Positions 47,587 through 62,500 of a stretch of DNA of 64,000 nucleotides are shown piece by piece. The position numbers and the translations under genes were made by a program. The notes under the pieces were generated by a model, which did no database searches, was not told the origin of the DNA, and saw nothing but the letters and a program-made list of their open reading frames with translations. Location of the stretch: assembly GCA_035048495.1 (NCBI GenBank), contig CM068540.1, forward strand, positions 5,316,829 through 5,380,828, read 5' to 3'. The stretch is from Euptelea pleiosperma. Lineage: Eukaryota > Streptophyta > Magnoliopsida > Ranunculales > Eupteleaceae. Each line of letters starts with the position of its first letter. The stretch's first letter is position 1.

Positions 47587-50500
47587 CTGATGCTCAAAAA
47601 TCCATGGAATCGTTAGGACCCTGCTTCAGGCACATTCTTGCTGATAAAAGGAATTAACTGTAAAAATAATGTATAGACGTGAGAATGTTTTGCCAATAAT
47701 CAGAATGAGAAGAGTAATGTCCCAAAAACAATGATATTACTTTCCATTATTCATTGATTCATTCAATGACAATCCTTATCCATTTTATATCAAACTACAA
47801 ATATTTATCTTCATTTCCTTCTTTGTATGTTAGTGTGGGCTTGTGATCTATAACAAGGACCCCAGTAATATGAAAATGATGGAGAAGTGGACAGCCAGCT
47901 ACGTAGTTACGCATAATGGCTGTGGAAGATACCTTAACACCATTTTCACAAACAGAAAATGGCAAACAAGAAATGCAAAAACATGTTTTGCTCAGAGAAA
48001 GAGAAATGTACTTAGCCACATTCCAACCTCCAGCCATCACTAAACTTAATGTAATATTTATTAACATTGAAGGCATTCTTAAGCAGCATGAATGGATGTC
48101 TTCTTTGTGCAGAGATGTGATAGAATTCAGAAGTTGATTCAAAGGATTAAATATTTCTGGCTCTCTTGAATTTAGTTTCTTTGTAGCTACATGCTTGTCA
48201 TTTTTCTGTGTTATAAATTAATTGTTTATAATAGGGGCATATAAATCCTTTCTAATTTTTCTGCTACCATATGAGAGAGAAGGAGATGGCCTAGACGACA
48301 GACCTCAATCATCCTTTTAATATTTTTCTTTCTCTCCTTTCTTTTCTTACTCTTCTTCCTTTTTCTTTCTTCTTCTCACTTTCAAGATTAGTGCTACTTC
48401 AAGTTGATACCGAAGCTTCAAAACAAGGATCAAGCTGTACGTTTGACTATAAGTCTGTCATCATCAAGCCATACGGACCTAGAAAATGAAAAAAAACAGG
48501 TGTTTGACAGGACCATATTTGACAACAATTTTGGCATACCCACATGGAAGATGAATCAATAGCTGATTTTTGGTGAGGATGATCTCCTCATCATATAGAT
48601 CACCCCTACAAAAAATCAGCACATTCTGAAATTTCTAACCCCATCAAATGTGGTTTTCAAGTTAACGATAAAAATAGACGGTCCATAATTCTTCAACTTG
48701 TAGACTGGTTTAGGGATATCGGAATGATTTGAATTTTTGTGAGGATGATCTCCTCACCATAGAGACCATCCTCACCAAAAATCATCCCATTCCAGAACTT
48801 CTAATTTATATATTGGGCCGCTGCAAGTTTTTGTTGTCAAAAATGTTGTATGAAAATGTTGTCCCCCGATCCTGACCCATATATATATATATATTATATT
48901 TTTTTTTGGTAGTTACACAGTATCTTCAGGCAACCGGCACCAGCCTAGGAATGGTGACGCCGGCCATATCTTCCGTTAGAAGCGCTCCGATGTTTGGCGG
49001 GTGGGCTCCAATCCAGACTCTCGTTTCTGGGACATTGTGGCCCATTCTTGCCAGTTCATCACAATTGAAGAGAGATCAATTAACAAACAGATTTCAAGAA
49101 TTAGATTTTAGTTTTTTATCATGTGCAAAAGTATATTTTAATTTTTCTGATTAATATGCCTCTAAAGTTTCTGGATGCTACAAGTGGTTTCGCTGGAAAT
49201 GGAGAAGAATTGAAGCACTAGATCCATCCTTTGGGGCATGTGATTCCAATCAAGTCCTACATGTCCAAGAAGCCGAAAAGGTTATAAGGGACACAGAAGA
49301 AGCTAAAGGAACAAAGAACTCAGTAATTTCTGCAGTCACAAAACTACAAACATTTCAGTGGATTGTTAAGAAGACTATGTTGCTTCAATTGAGCCGAAAT
49401 TTAGTGAAGTTGAAGGGTCATGAGTTGGTTTATATGATTAAATTTTTGTTTCAATCTGAGTATCCTTGGGAGGATTTATTCTTATTTATTTATTAATGTT
49501 ATTCTGAAGGTTGTTCAAACTTGATAAAAAGCCAAACTTTATTGCTTCACCCAGGATTGCTTGTGTGGTGCATTTTTAAATTTTGGTTGAATAATGAGTA
49601 AATTTTGGAGGGTTCTTGAAAGTCTCAAGTTTTTGAAAGCTTACAAAAACTTATTGGAAGTCTCAAGTTTTTGAAAGTCTCAAGACAATGCCAAGATGGG
49701 GAGAAACTAAATTAGTGTTCAATTTGTGTATATATATACTTTGCACAAGGGAGGCTTTTACTTTGAGGCTTAATTACAATTCTATTGGGTTAAACGTTGG
49801 CCCACCTTAAGGTATATGCCTCAAACTAGCAACATTGAATCTGTCATGCAATGGAGAATTGATGCTGGACAACCAGATTCAAGGGTGGGCATGAGCTTTA
49901 GACGTCGAGAATGCAATTAGGTATGTGAAAAATGGAGAAAAGAAGGTATATTAATGGCTGACTTTAGGAGTAAACAGATTCAATGTTGCTAGTTTGAGGC
50001 ATATACCTTAAGGTGGGCCAACGTTTAACCCAATAGAATTGTAAGCCTCAAAGTAAAAGCCTCCCTTGTGCAAAGTATATATATACACAAATTGAACACT
50101 ACTTTAGTTTCTCCCCATCTTGGCAATGTCAGGCATAAGAATAAGAATCATGGACTGGACAGAGGAATTTAATTGGATGACTCAGACGTCAACAATCTCG
50201 AATCAAAGAACCATTTTTCTTAAAATGGCTTTTGCTACAGCCATATATCACATACGGACCGAGAGAAACAGAAGAACCTTCCAACGATCTATATTAAATG
50301 AACTGCAGCTTATCCAGTCAATCATATTCAATGTCCGAACTTGTTGCATTAACTCAAAGCTGTCGTTTGTTGGACAACCCTACCATGAGGGACTTCAAAA
50401 TCAACTGGGATCTCCCGTCTCTTAGCCAGCTGCTCCTATTCTTATGTTCATGGAAGCCTCCTTCACTGATATATATGGTTGCCAAACACAAACAGTTTGT

Positions 50501-53500
50501 TGACAAATGATGGTGCTACATACGGAGATATCACTAGAGATCAGTGTCATTAAACTCGTACAATTTATGTCATCCCAAACGATTTGAATCTTACGTTTGA
50601 ATCCCTTCAAATGAAAATCCTATGATTTTTTATGCGAATCTTACGATTCATGACTTAATCTAAGATTCTTTCAAATCTTACGATTTAAATAAAACACAGG
50701 CACATTTTCAAGTGAAAACAATGACTTCTATGTTTGTAATTTTGTTTTTCCTAAACGCATAACGCTACACAAATAAGAAAAAAAAAATCAATGAGTGTTT
50801 TTACGAATTAAACAAATTTATAACATGTTTCTTGTTATGCCTTTCTGCACACACATAGGACCATTTTAGCATAGTTCTACCACCAACCGTGGGTTATTTT
50901 TTAGTTTTTTTGACGTTTATTGTTCCTCTTTAATTTTTCAACTTCAAAGTATAATGAAGTTATATTTTATGTATTGTCAATTCCACGCCATTGTATGTGC
51001 AATATGGTTCTTTCATTGTAAGAGTCGTCATGCTCGAGACAAGTCAAAAGGAAAATCATGAAGGCAACATCTTCGAGAAAGCCATGAATTTCTTCTAGCA
51101 GTCCTTGAAGTTTTGGTAGGCACGGAAGTGCTCAAAGATAGGCCAAGACACTCCAAAGTCAAAAGGTATATCAGGTTTGTGTTTATGGGTCAATCATCAC
51201 TTAAAAGGATTTAAATGGCAAATATCTCAGGTGGTGCCGTGCAATATTTGTTGAGTATCGGGTTATGGCTCACACTACTTGTGAGTTGACATGGTTGAGG
51301 AATTTTCTCTAGGAGATAGGATTTGTAGTTGATCTCCCTATTCCTCTGTTTTGTGATGATCAAGCGGTTATCCATATTGTTTCTAATCCTGTTTTTCATG
51401 AGAGAACCAAGCACATTGAAGTCGATTGCCACCTCATTAGAGACAATGTTAAAAATGGTGACATTTGTACTCTGTATGTGAAGTCAGAACATCATTTAGC
51501 TGATGTATTTACCAAGGCATTGAGTCACACGAGGAGTGATTTCTTATGTTCCAAGATGTGTATATTAGATATATATGCTCAAGCTTGATGGGGAGTGTTA
51601 ATGTAATACAAGGGTATTTTTGTACTTTAACCTTATTACAACATTAGTATAAATAATAATTGTGAGGGTTGACTAGTGTAAGTTCAAGAAACTAGTTCGA
51701 CTTCCTCTTCTCTCTCTCTCTCTATTCTTCTCATTCATCTTCCCATCTAAAAACCCTAATTTACTTTACATAATGAATTTAGGTAGGATCCCACCTAACC
51801 CTAGTTTTCCTATCAAAAAGAGAAATTTATGAAAAATTAGAGTTAGTCCTAAAAAAATGACGACACCTATTTAACATATCTTATGTAGAATTACATAAGA
51901 AAAAAATTGGATATTTATGTCCTTCGGCAATAAACTGATTGAATCCACAAAAGAGAAGTAAATTACAACTATGCGCTTGTGAAGCCTCTATGGAAATTTA
52001 CATTTCTAATAACTGACAACATACAAGGAGAAACTTTTATACAAGAAGTGTTTTTCGTAGAATCAATGATTATGGAAGAAACAAGAACAAGTAAACAAGG
52101 AACGTATATGAAAAAAGAAGTAATCTTTCATGATACCTCACCAAAAGTACACAAACTATAAGAAGAAAAAAAAAAAAAATACTTTCACCCAGAGATTTCT
52201 TTTGTGCAAAAAATAATTGATACGAAACCAATAAAAAATATCTATATTTGAAAAAAATTAGGTGAGTTGATAAGCAAGGCTATGAAGTTCAAAGTACCAA
52301 CCTATTGTTATGCCTTGGGAAGCAACCATTGGAATATGAGAAAATGGTTTCTTGAGTGCTGATATATATTGAACACCACCTAATGCTGAGACTGGATAAA
52401 CCTATAACAGAAAATATCCAGAAAAGATAATTAAATAAAATCATGTTTGACTGTGAAAGTGTTTCTTCAAACATCAACGATTAAACTAGATTTTATGAAA
52501 TACTAATTAAGCCTTAGAAAGCATAAAGAGTGGAAGGTTGGCAAAAAGGCTAATGATTAGTTTCCAAAATAGAAAATAGACATTTTTTTTGATAAGTGTG
52601 TATGTATCATTAAAAAGGGGATAACCCCAAAAGAATAAACAAAAGCAGGTTTGTTTCAAGACCACCTCGTGGACTTCTTCTTCCTTCCCCTAAAAAATCC
52701 TTTGATTCCTCTCCTTCCAAACGGCACCTAAAATAGCAAACGGAAGAATACCCCATAGAAATCCCCCTCTCCCAACAAAAGACTCCTCCAAAATTCTATG
52801 GAACAGTCCATTCACATGCTGAGGAACTAGATAATCTATGCCAGATATATTATACATGTAATTACAATGTATTCACAGACAGACAACACACACACCATTA
52901 TCATTGTAATTAATACTATCTTTTCTTCATAGTTCAGGGTTAGCAACATGAATCTTGCCCTGCTATTAAATTCTATCTAGAGCCATATCTTCTCTTAAAT
53001 GAGAACCCAAGGCATGATATGGCTGAAGAGAAGTAGAAATTGCTCATTGAGATCTAAAATCTATAAGAGTCATAAACTGCACCTACATCATATAACTTGG
53101 CTACACACTTTAACTACTATACCGTCGTCAAATTTTTAGATGTAGTAGTAAGTCGTGCTTTTGATATTGAATATGGCAAGGCAAGAAGTGTACAACTCTG
53201 AGTGAGGTACAATGACGTGGCAGGCCATGCAATGGAGAGCTCGTCTTCTGAGAAGGTGCAGCTTGAGATAACTTTAGGGTTACCTAGTGCCAATAATGGC
53301 TGACCAGTGTTCCTCATATAACCAAGAAGGGGGGAAAGCGAGAGGAAAAGAAAGGAGAGAGAGAGAGCTTCATAAAGGGGTGAGACAATAGGTGAGATTT
53401 TCCAAGGTCGAGCTATAAGGAAAAATGTGTCCCTCTTACTTTGGCCCAAAAGGTTTGTGCAAGAGGAGGGGGGTCGCAATCACCTTTAAACATCTTTCTT

Positions 53501-56500
53501 GTGAGCTTTGTTCCCTTTATCGAGGAGTAGGTGTGCCTCCATACAACAGTAGAGTCCTACCTTTGATAGAAGGACAAGGGTGTCTACGTCCCCAATAGGA
53601 GTTGTTTCAAGCTTGCAGAGTTCCCTCAGCCCATAGGTAGCCAGTAGTGCCTTGGCATTATTGGTGACATGTGTTGGCACCCTTGGGTACGGTGAGAGCT
53701 AGTCGCCATCCTGAACTAGCCAACTCTCTTTCTTGCCAACCCTACGATCCCTTTATAGCTCCTCACAGTAGCGGTATGACCATTAGTGTAAAGTTAACAG
53801 GATCACTATGGGGTCAAGACACACACCAATGTGATTTCTTTCATAATGCCAATGGCAATACATCTGTGTCAAGATGGATTCCCAATGCTACCATTTACAT
53901 TTAACCCGTTGCACGATTATGTGTACCTTCGAAGTATCCTTATCGAGCACATAGATAAATATGGTGTTCTTACCATCTTGAGATGTGGTGTAACCAAGGT
54001 ACATTCAACTGCACGCTTTGCTTTCAAAATGCTTTATAGGCCATCTTCATGCCATGAAGTACCTTCCCTGTGCACAATGCAAGACCTTAGATCTGTTATC
54101 ATGACTACCATCATACATGAAGCTCAATTGTCATTAAAGCTTGGGTTGATGGATTTCAGCATGCAGATCATAGAGTTGCCTGACAATCAAATCGGTCTAC
54201 TGACTTATAACTCTTAGTCACCTCAGGCTATGGATTACTATATGGCATGACGTCCTTGTCATTATTCAAGGGTGATCTCAACATCATCATTGTGGTGTAG
54301 AAACTTGACGTTGCCTAGAGGCACATAAAACTACATTGCATGGATTCTTTGACACTTACAAATTCTATTTTCATTTTTCTTTCCTTGCTTGCAAGGTACT
54401 AATTAACATTTGCTATAGGCTACGAATCCTATCTTTTACAATTGTAGTTTCCTATGCAACAATTGTAACATTACATATACATATTTTCTTGTCTACAAGT
54501 ATATGATATGAATCTTAAGATATCCAATCACATTATCCACTATTATCCCCATTATTATATACAAATAATTATTTTGAGTCATATTATTTAAAGTATACTG
54601 CCGAGGCCACAAATCCTTAATTTCAAGGTTTGTGGAGTCAGACGCTCTGCACCCATGTCAGAATCTGACACCTGTAACCCTATCACTGTGGCATACCATA
54701 TTAACACCTCACCAAAACTCTTACCTAAACTTCAATGTTGTAGCTTTTCACCCTAGGACTCGTGTCCCATTATCATTGGTTCATTTTGGGTGGACATCAT
54801 TGCTTCAGGCTCTATATAAACTCCTTAACACAACATTGTCCATTTAATAGATCTAGCTTCTCTCATGCATTCAGTTTTTGTCTCCACTCACTGTCTTTCT
54901 CACCTCATCTCCCCTACTTCAACATTCATGGCCAGATAGAAGAAAGTTGTAATTGTGGCAGCGGGAATGGGTGTTCCAGCCACAACTTGGATGATGAGAG
55001 GGGACTCTTTAGGAGATGATCGCATAGAGAGTGAACCAAATGTTCCTTTAGCAATGGACATTTTCATGTCCTATGCCCATATTTGTTCTTATGTGGTCCC
55101 AAAATGGCACTTTTGGAATTTGTGCCAACTTTGGGCAACAAGCCCCTAGCCATAATTGATCCCAAGTCCACCATCCAATTCGTGGTTCCCTCTAGATTGA
55201 GGTACGTCCATGGATCCACACCGATTCCACTATGCTCTGAGGCAAGAAAAGAAATACGCAATACAATGGATACTCGTCTCGGATCAACCGAGGTATATAA
55301 CCTCAAGACGAAATTAGGGTTTCTGTATCTCTATGTAAAAGTACTGAAAACACCCTTAAGGGAAAAAGACCTCCCCAAAAAAGCTGAGGCGTGGTGTCGT
55401 GCCTTCATCTACAGTAGTCTGGCACCATCAAGCCCTACATAACTAAGTTGAACCCCAAGAATGAAACTTGTATTTTCTCGACTGCCTAAACTATATCAAA
55501 TTCCACCGTACAAAGATACTGCCCAAGGTATTCTGTGACTTGGAGATAATAGGGAAAGAGGTACCCTTGATGGAGAGCTTATATCCTATATGGTGCCACT
55601 CCTGACTTCTTTGTGAGGTATCTTGGTAACATATGGGTAGTGACTAACTACTGTTGTTGTTTGAGGTTGTCACCAATATGCTAAAGATTGAGAGAGAGAG
55701 ATAATGGAGGTTAGGGAGAGAGGGAGAGATTAGGGTTTGAGAGAGAATGGGGAGATTGAAGTGAATATTCAATCTCCCATAAGTAATATTTATAAGTAGA
55801 GGAAACCCCTCCCCTTCTATAAGTAAAGGAGAAATCGTGTGGGTCAAGTGGGGGCCCACCACTTAACTCACTAACATGAAATAAAGAGATTGTGAGTTAA
55901 GTGGATGGGCCCATCACTTAACCCATAAGCAATAGAGAATAAACCCCACGTGGGGTAGTGGAACGCAGCCCACTAAGAACACCCCCACGTGGGTGTACAT
56001 AGAATCCAACACTCCCCCTGAAGCTGGTGCGAAGATATCTATCATGCCCAGCTTGGCTATCAATGTATTCAGGATTGACTTGTTGACTCCCTTAGTAAGT
56101 ATATCGGCAACCTGCTCCTGAGTCTTTACATAGGGTGTACAAATCAATCCCTACTGAAGCTTCTCCTTGATGAAGTGCCTATCAACCTTGATGTGTTAGT
56201 CCTGTCATGCTGAACTGGGTTGTGAGCAATGCTAATGGCCGCTTTGTTGTCGCAATAGAGGCTCATTGGGTCTGTCACCTTGACTCCCAGTTCTGCTAAC
56301 ATGATCTTCAACCACAAGAGCTCACACATTCCATGTGCCATGGAGCGGAACTCTGCCTCTGCACTCGATCGGGCGACAACTGGTTGTTTCTTGCTCCTCC
56401 ATGACACCAAGTTGCCTCCAACAAAGGTACAATAACCTGATGTAGACCGTCTATCGGTCACTGCACCTGCCCAATCTGCATCATTGTATGCTTCCACCCT

Positions 56501-59500
56501 GAGGTGGCCATGAACTCCAAACAATATGCCTCAACCTAGTGACCCCTTGAGATACCGAAGGACTCTGTGTGCAGTCTCAAGATGTGGTGACCGAGGTGAA
56601 TGCATGAATCGGCTAATGACGTTTACTGCATAAGCAATGTCAGGCCGTGTATGGGCAAGATATATCAATCTGCCAACCAATCGCTGAAATAAGGCAGGAT
56701 CACCTAGATGTGTACCGTCCTCGGAATTTAGCTGATGGTTCTGATCAATAGGAGTATTTGCTGGTCGCGAACCCAAATACCCAGTCTCGCTCAGTAAGTC
56801 TAGGACATACTTTATCTGTGAAATGAAGATGCCCCTCGATGACCTGACAACCTCAATCCCTAGAAAGTATCTCAATGGTTCTAGATCTTTCGTCTCAAAC
56901 GCAGACGACAAGAAGGCCTCGAGCCTTATGATCTCTGTCGAGTCACTCCCCGTAATGACTATGTCATCCACATATACGATCAATGCAGTGAAACTGGTCT
57001 GTAGATGCTTCACAAACAGAGTGTGATCTGCCTGACTCTGTGTGTAGCCTACCTTTCTCACTGCACTGCTGAATCGTTCAAACCAAGCTCGAGGAGATTG
57101 CTCAACCCATATAAAGCTTTCTTTAGTCTGCACACCCTGTCTTCACTTCCAGTCAGCTTCAACCCTAGTGGCACTTTCATGTAAACTTCCTCTGTTAGGT
57201 CCCCATGTAGAAAAACGTTCTTTACATCCAGCTGATGTAAAGGCCATGACCTGTTTGCAGCCAAGGACAGCAGAACCCTGATTGAGTTCATCTTGGTTAC
57301 AGGTGCAAATGTCTCCTGGTAATCTATCCATAAGTCTGGGTGAACCCCTTGGCAACTAGTCGAGCTTTGTACCTATCAATGGAACCATCTGTCTTGTGCT
57401 TCATGGAGAAGACCCACTTGCACCTCACTGGTTTCTTCCCCCTGGGTAAAGAAACAAGATCCCATGTCTTGTTTTTTTCAAGAGCCTGCATTTCGTCTAT
57501 CATAGCCCTTTCTATTTTGGGTGACTAAGTGCATCTGCAATGGTAGATGGTAAGGAAACAGACGAAACAAAGCTAACAAATGTCTGATAAGATGGAGACA
57601 ATGACTGGTAAGAAACGAAGTGAGAGATAGGGTGCTCAGTGCAAGTGCGCACACCCTTACGAAGTGCAATGGGTAGATCCTCCTCTGGAGTAGGAGTCTT
57701 TGAGGACTCATGAACTAAAGCAGGGGTAGAAACAATACCTAGATCTGGATCCGAGGGTAAACTGGCAGGCACAGAATCAGTGACTTGTCCTTTCTTCCTA
57801 GATCTAGCATAAACTCGCATATCTGCCGCTGTAGTAGTAGAAGTGTCCTTGTCAATTGTAGACACAGATTCGACCATAGGCACAGGAGTGGAGATGGGTA
57901 CAAGAACCGGCATGGGGACAGGACTCTCGTCCACAATATCACACTCCCCCTGAAGAGAGGCCCTACTGCCAAAGAACGGAACGTGCTCAGCAAAGGTGAC
58001 GTCCAGAGATGTCAACGCGAACCCCGATGGTAGCATTTGTATCCCTTCTGAGTGGAAGGGTACCCCAGGAAAATACATCTCAAGGCCCGTGCATCAAGTT
58101 TGTCATAAGAGTGATGATGAACATGCACATAGCATACACACCCAAAGACTTTGGGAGGAACAATGAAGGTTGGACTATCGGGACGCAGGACAGACAAAGG
58201 GGTCTGAAAGCCAAGAATATGAGATGGCATGCGATTGATGAGATACGCAGCCAGAATGATGGATTTAGACCAAAAAGATTTTGGAACCTGTATCCCAAGA
58301 CGAAGGGCACGCTCAACCTCGAGAAGGTGATGGTTTTTTCTTTCAGCTTTCCCATTTTGTTGGGGAGTCGATGGATAAGTTTGATGTACAATGCCATGAG
58401 AGGCAAAGTAATCTCTAAGGCTCCCGTCTAGGTACTCACCCCCATTATCAGATCGGAGAATTTTGAGTGAGGTACTGAACTGAGTGGTGATCATCTTGTA
58501 GGTCTGAAAAATGGAAGAAACCTCATCTTTCAACTTCATAAGATATACCTAGGTAAAGCCACTGAAATCATCAAAAAATGTAACAAAATATCGAAATCCA
58601 AATAAAGACATCACCGGGGCAGGACCTTACACATCAGAATGCACAATATTGAAATGAATAGTACTTTTATTTTCACTAAGAGGAAAAACAGTGCGACAAT
58701 GATTTGCGAGTTCACAAGTTTCACAGTGGAACGGAACATCGCAAAGAGAAGAGAAAGTAGGAAAGACACGGTTTAAAACTGACACGGGTACAAGACCAAG
58801 CCGGCTATGCCAAAGCAATAACTGGTCTTTATTGACTCGACTACAGCTAATGATGTTGGACTGATGTGCTGAAGAGGAAACTGAGTGATCCAGGAGGTAC
58901 AAGCCACCTTCCTCACGTCCACTGCCAATCGTCCGCCTCGACTCCAGATCCTGAAACACGCAGTGAGAAGGAAAAAAGGTTACACTGTAGTTAAGATTCT
59001 TGGTAAGGCTACTGACAGATAAAAGATTAGCTGTAAACTGAGGAAAATGCAGTACCGAAGACAAGATTAGTGCTGAAGATGCATGAACGTTGCCCTTCCC
59101 GGAAACAGAGGAAAGAGTGCCATCAGCTATCCTAACCTTGTCAAGACCAGAGCAAATAGAATAACTGGAGAAAACTGAAGACATACTAGTCATATGATCT
59201 GAGGCCCCTGAATCGATGATCTAGGAGGGACTGGAAGGAACAGTGGATACAGAGAAAGCAGATCCAGTACCTATCTGGGCATAGGTGGAGGTAGAAGTGG
59301 AGGCTTGCCCATTGAGCTGGGACATCATACGACGAACTCGCTCAAGATCACTGGGAGAAAAAGAGTTCATATCCCCAGTGGTAGAGGTGCTGAGGGTGCA
59401 GTGTCCTGAGCCACAGAAAGTGCTGCAGGAGGCTCCTGTCTTGCTGAAGATCGCTGACGTGGATTTGGGCCCAGACCCGGTGGGCGTCCATGCAGCTCCC

Positions 59501-62500
59501 AACAAGTGTCCTTCACATGGCCTAGACGGCTGCAGTGATCACACTTGGGACGTCGTCTATCATCACCGGTCTTCTTCTGGAAGGATTTCTGACCCTTCTG
59601 AGACGTAGAGGCAAGGGCAGATCGATCATGAGTGTCACTACCACTGCGTTGCTGCATGGCAGTGCGGGGACTATACTCCCCCTGAATGTAGACATAGACC
59701 TGTGCCAATGAAGTAGGGGGAGGAGATCTGTCAAGTATCTGAACATGGGCAGCCTCGAAGCTAGGATGAAGGCCGAAAAGGAACTGGAATATCCGGGACT
59801 GCTCAACCATAGCACGGAAAGACTTCACATCCGCAGCACAAACCGGGGTGTAGTCCTGATAATGATCTATCTCTTCCCATTTGCTTCCGAGAGAAGCATA
59901 ATAGGTACCAAGCTTGAGCTCCCCCTGTCGAAGACAAGCAATCTCTTGCTTTAACTCATAGAGCTTCGCAAGTTGCCAACCAGGGAATAGGTTTCAGTAA
60001 CAGAATCCCAGATTTCCCTCGCTGTAGGAAGGAACATGAACCCCCTGCTGATCTGGGGTTGCATCGAATGGAGAAGCTAAGACATCACCGTAAGGTTCTC
60101 CATAACCCATTTTCGGTGGGATTTGTCTGTGAGGTACTCACTGTAGCCACGTCCCTCGATGTACATGAGTGCCTGAGTCTTCCACTCAAGATAGTTGGTC
60201 CCATCAAACTTGATCGTAGTGATGCATAATTGGGGGTTGTGGTCTCCATGAGAACCATGAGATGGAGTGCTATCCTCAATTGATGAAACCTCTGATGAAC
60301 TCATCGCAGCGGAAGGCCTGGAAATAACCAACTGACGAACAGAAGGTCTGCAGAACCTAAACCAAGGTTCGTGGGGTTCCTAGGAGCACTTTGGGAGGTG
60401 CGGCTAGGGTAGAAGTGCCCTGGGAACCTTGGTTTCCAAAAAAGTAGAAAACCCAAAAAAGGCAAAACCGGATCCGGGCCAAAAACCCTGGGCGATTTTT
60501 CCAACCGGAGATTCGACAATCAGAAAAATCCCAAACCAAGCTCTATAGATCCCAGATAGTCCATAGGGAGGTACGGTTAGGGTAGAAAGCCCAAACAACG
60601 CGCGAATCTCGAGGTAGAAAAAAATCCAAAAATTGAGTACGGGATCTGATTTTTCGAACAGGAGATTCGACGATCAGAAAATTCTCAAACGAGACTTTGT
60701 AGATCCCAGATAATCCACAGGGAGGTGCGGCTAGGGTAGAGAGCCCAAGCAGTGCACGAATCTCAAGAAAATAAAAACCCGAAATCTGAGTCGGGGATCC
60801 AATTTTTGGAACCGGAGATCTAATGATCCAAAAATTCTGAAATAAGTTTCTGTCGAACCTTACTGGCCCTATGAGAGGCGGTTTGGGTAGAGAGCCCAAA
60901 AATGACACGGATCTTGAGGAAAATCAAAACCCAAAAAACCTTGATATACGTGTTCTCCAAAAAAACTGACAAAAAATCTTGAAGAACGGGGATAGAGTGG
61001 ATCTCTGACGACTGATAGCAGGCAATACACCAGGAATGATAGATTTATGGTTCTTTTGCTTCAGAAAAGATCCAAGAACTTCGCAGGAGGACCCTCTACG
61101 ATTTGCTCAAAACTTGCCCGGACTTCGAAAACCCACATATAAGATCTTCGTGGAAACTCTAAGGGATAATGATTTTGGCCCTAGAGTAACCATGCTTTGA
61201 TACCATGTTGTTGTTTGAGGTTGTCACCAATATGCTAAAGATTGAGAGAGAGAGATAATGGAGGTTAGGGAGAGAAGGAGAGATTAGGGTTTGAGAGAGA
61301 ATGGGGAGATTGAAGTGAATATTCAATCTCCCATAAGTAATATTTATAAGTAGGGGAAACCCCTTCTACAAGTAAATGAGAAATCGTGTGGGTCAAGTGG
61401 GGGCCCACCACTTAACCCACTAACATGAAATAAAGAGATTGTGGGTTAAGTGGATAGGCCCGTCACTTAACCCATAAGCAATAGAGAATAAACCCCACGT
61501 GGGGTAGTGGAACGCAGCCCACTAAGAACACCCCCACGTGGGTGTACATAGAATCCAACAACTACAACCCAGATCACTTCATACAAAAAGATCAAGTATA
61601 TTGACCAATACAAGCAGAAAATCCCATGAGTGCTTGTTCACCAATTCTTCTGCTTCTCTTGCTTGTGAGAGTCATTCCCTTAGTATGTATGCCATTTTAG
61701 ACTGTTTACAATGCCCTTCAAAGGACTTCTCCTTTGTAAGAGGCTCTCCAAGCAATGTAGTTGGTTGCGAATCTTGTCAACCCTTGACGGACTATGTATA
61801 CTCCTACCTCCGACCGACGGACAAAAGTTCTGTTGTCTCTTTGGGTGACAGTTCAGGCACGCAGTGCCCTCTCGGGTTCATTGGTAGCTATTGGTGCCTT
61901 GGCATCACTGGTGCCATGTGTTGGCAACCTTAGGCAATCGCAAGAACTAGGTGCCACCCCGAACCAGTCAACTCTTTTCTTGGTCGCAAATCCTACAATT
62001 TCTTTATGATCCCTACAGTCACACTGGCACCATTGTTCCAAAGCGAGTTAACAAGATTATTATTTGATCAAGCCCAAAGGAAGGGCACACCCATGTGGTT
62101 CCTTTTGGTGCACCATAATGGCAATAAACATGGCATCAGGGTGGATACCCAACTTTGCCAACTACAGCAATTACCTTATAGGAGTATATATGGACAATGT
62201 CCTACAGTGATTTTTTTTTATGAACAACTCTATACATGTATGAAGGAGAGGCTTGAAGCCACAACCCAAGGATTTTCCTTCTCATTTCTTTAATTTTTAT
62301 TCGTATTATTCTATTTTATGTCTTTATTTTTGTTTGGAAGGGTGGAAGATAAACTGGAACCTGCATGTATCAGTCAAGCTTATCAATCGGAAAAACCCAA
62401 TCACCTTCAAACTAGTTGAATGAATGGCATGAGATAAACATGCATATCGTGCCCACAATTATCTCTTGCATTCTGAAAATCAAAAAAGTATGAGGCTGAC

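Larger units (their letters stand above)
55652..61560 (-). mobile_element. Young, nearly intact Ty1/copia retrotransposon
   Basis: 5,909 bp with both LTRs, purine tract, primer-binding site TGGTATCAAAGCATGG (minus strand, 61205-61190) and perfect 5-bp duplication ACTAC (55647-55651 and 61561-61565). The LTRs differ by only a handful of bases, indicating recent insertion into intron 5 of the aldolase gene. Same orientation as the gene. Confidence 0.96.

Noticed and set aside
47795..48142. Overlapping frames on both strands in aldolase intron 6
   Set aside because: No domain or motif recognised, no splice link with the aldolase exons, and both strands are open by chance.
60301..60908. Nested minus-strand frames upstream of copia gag
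   Set aside because: They arise from the tandem leader repeats and contain no retroelement domain.
11825..61565. A link between LTR B and the young copia because both have TSD ACTAC
   Set aside because: The elements are unrelated in sequence and a shared 5-bp word is expected by chance.
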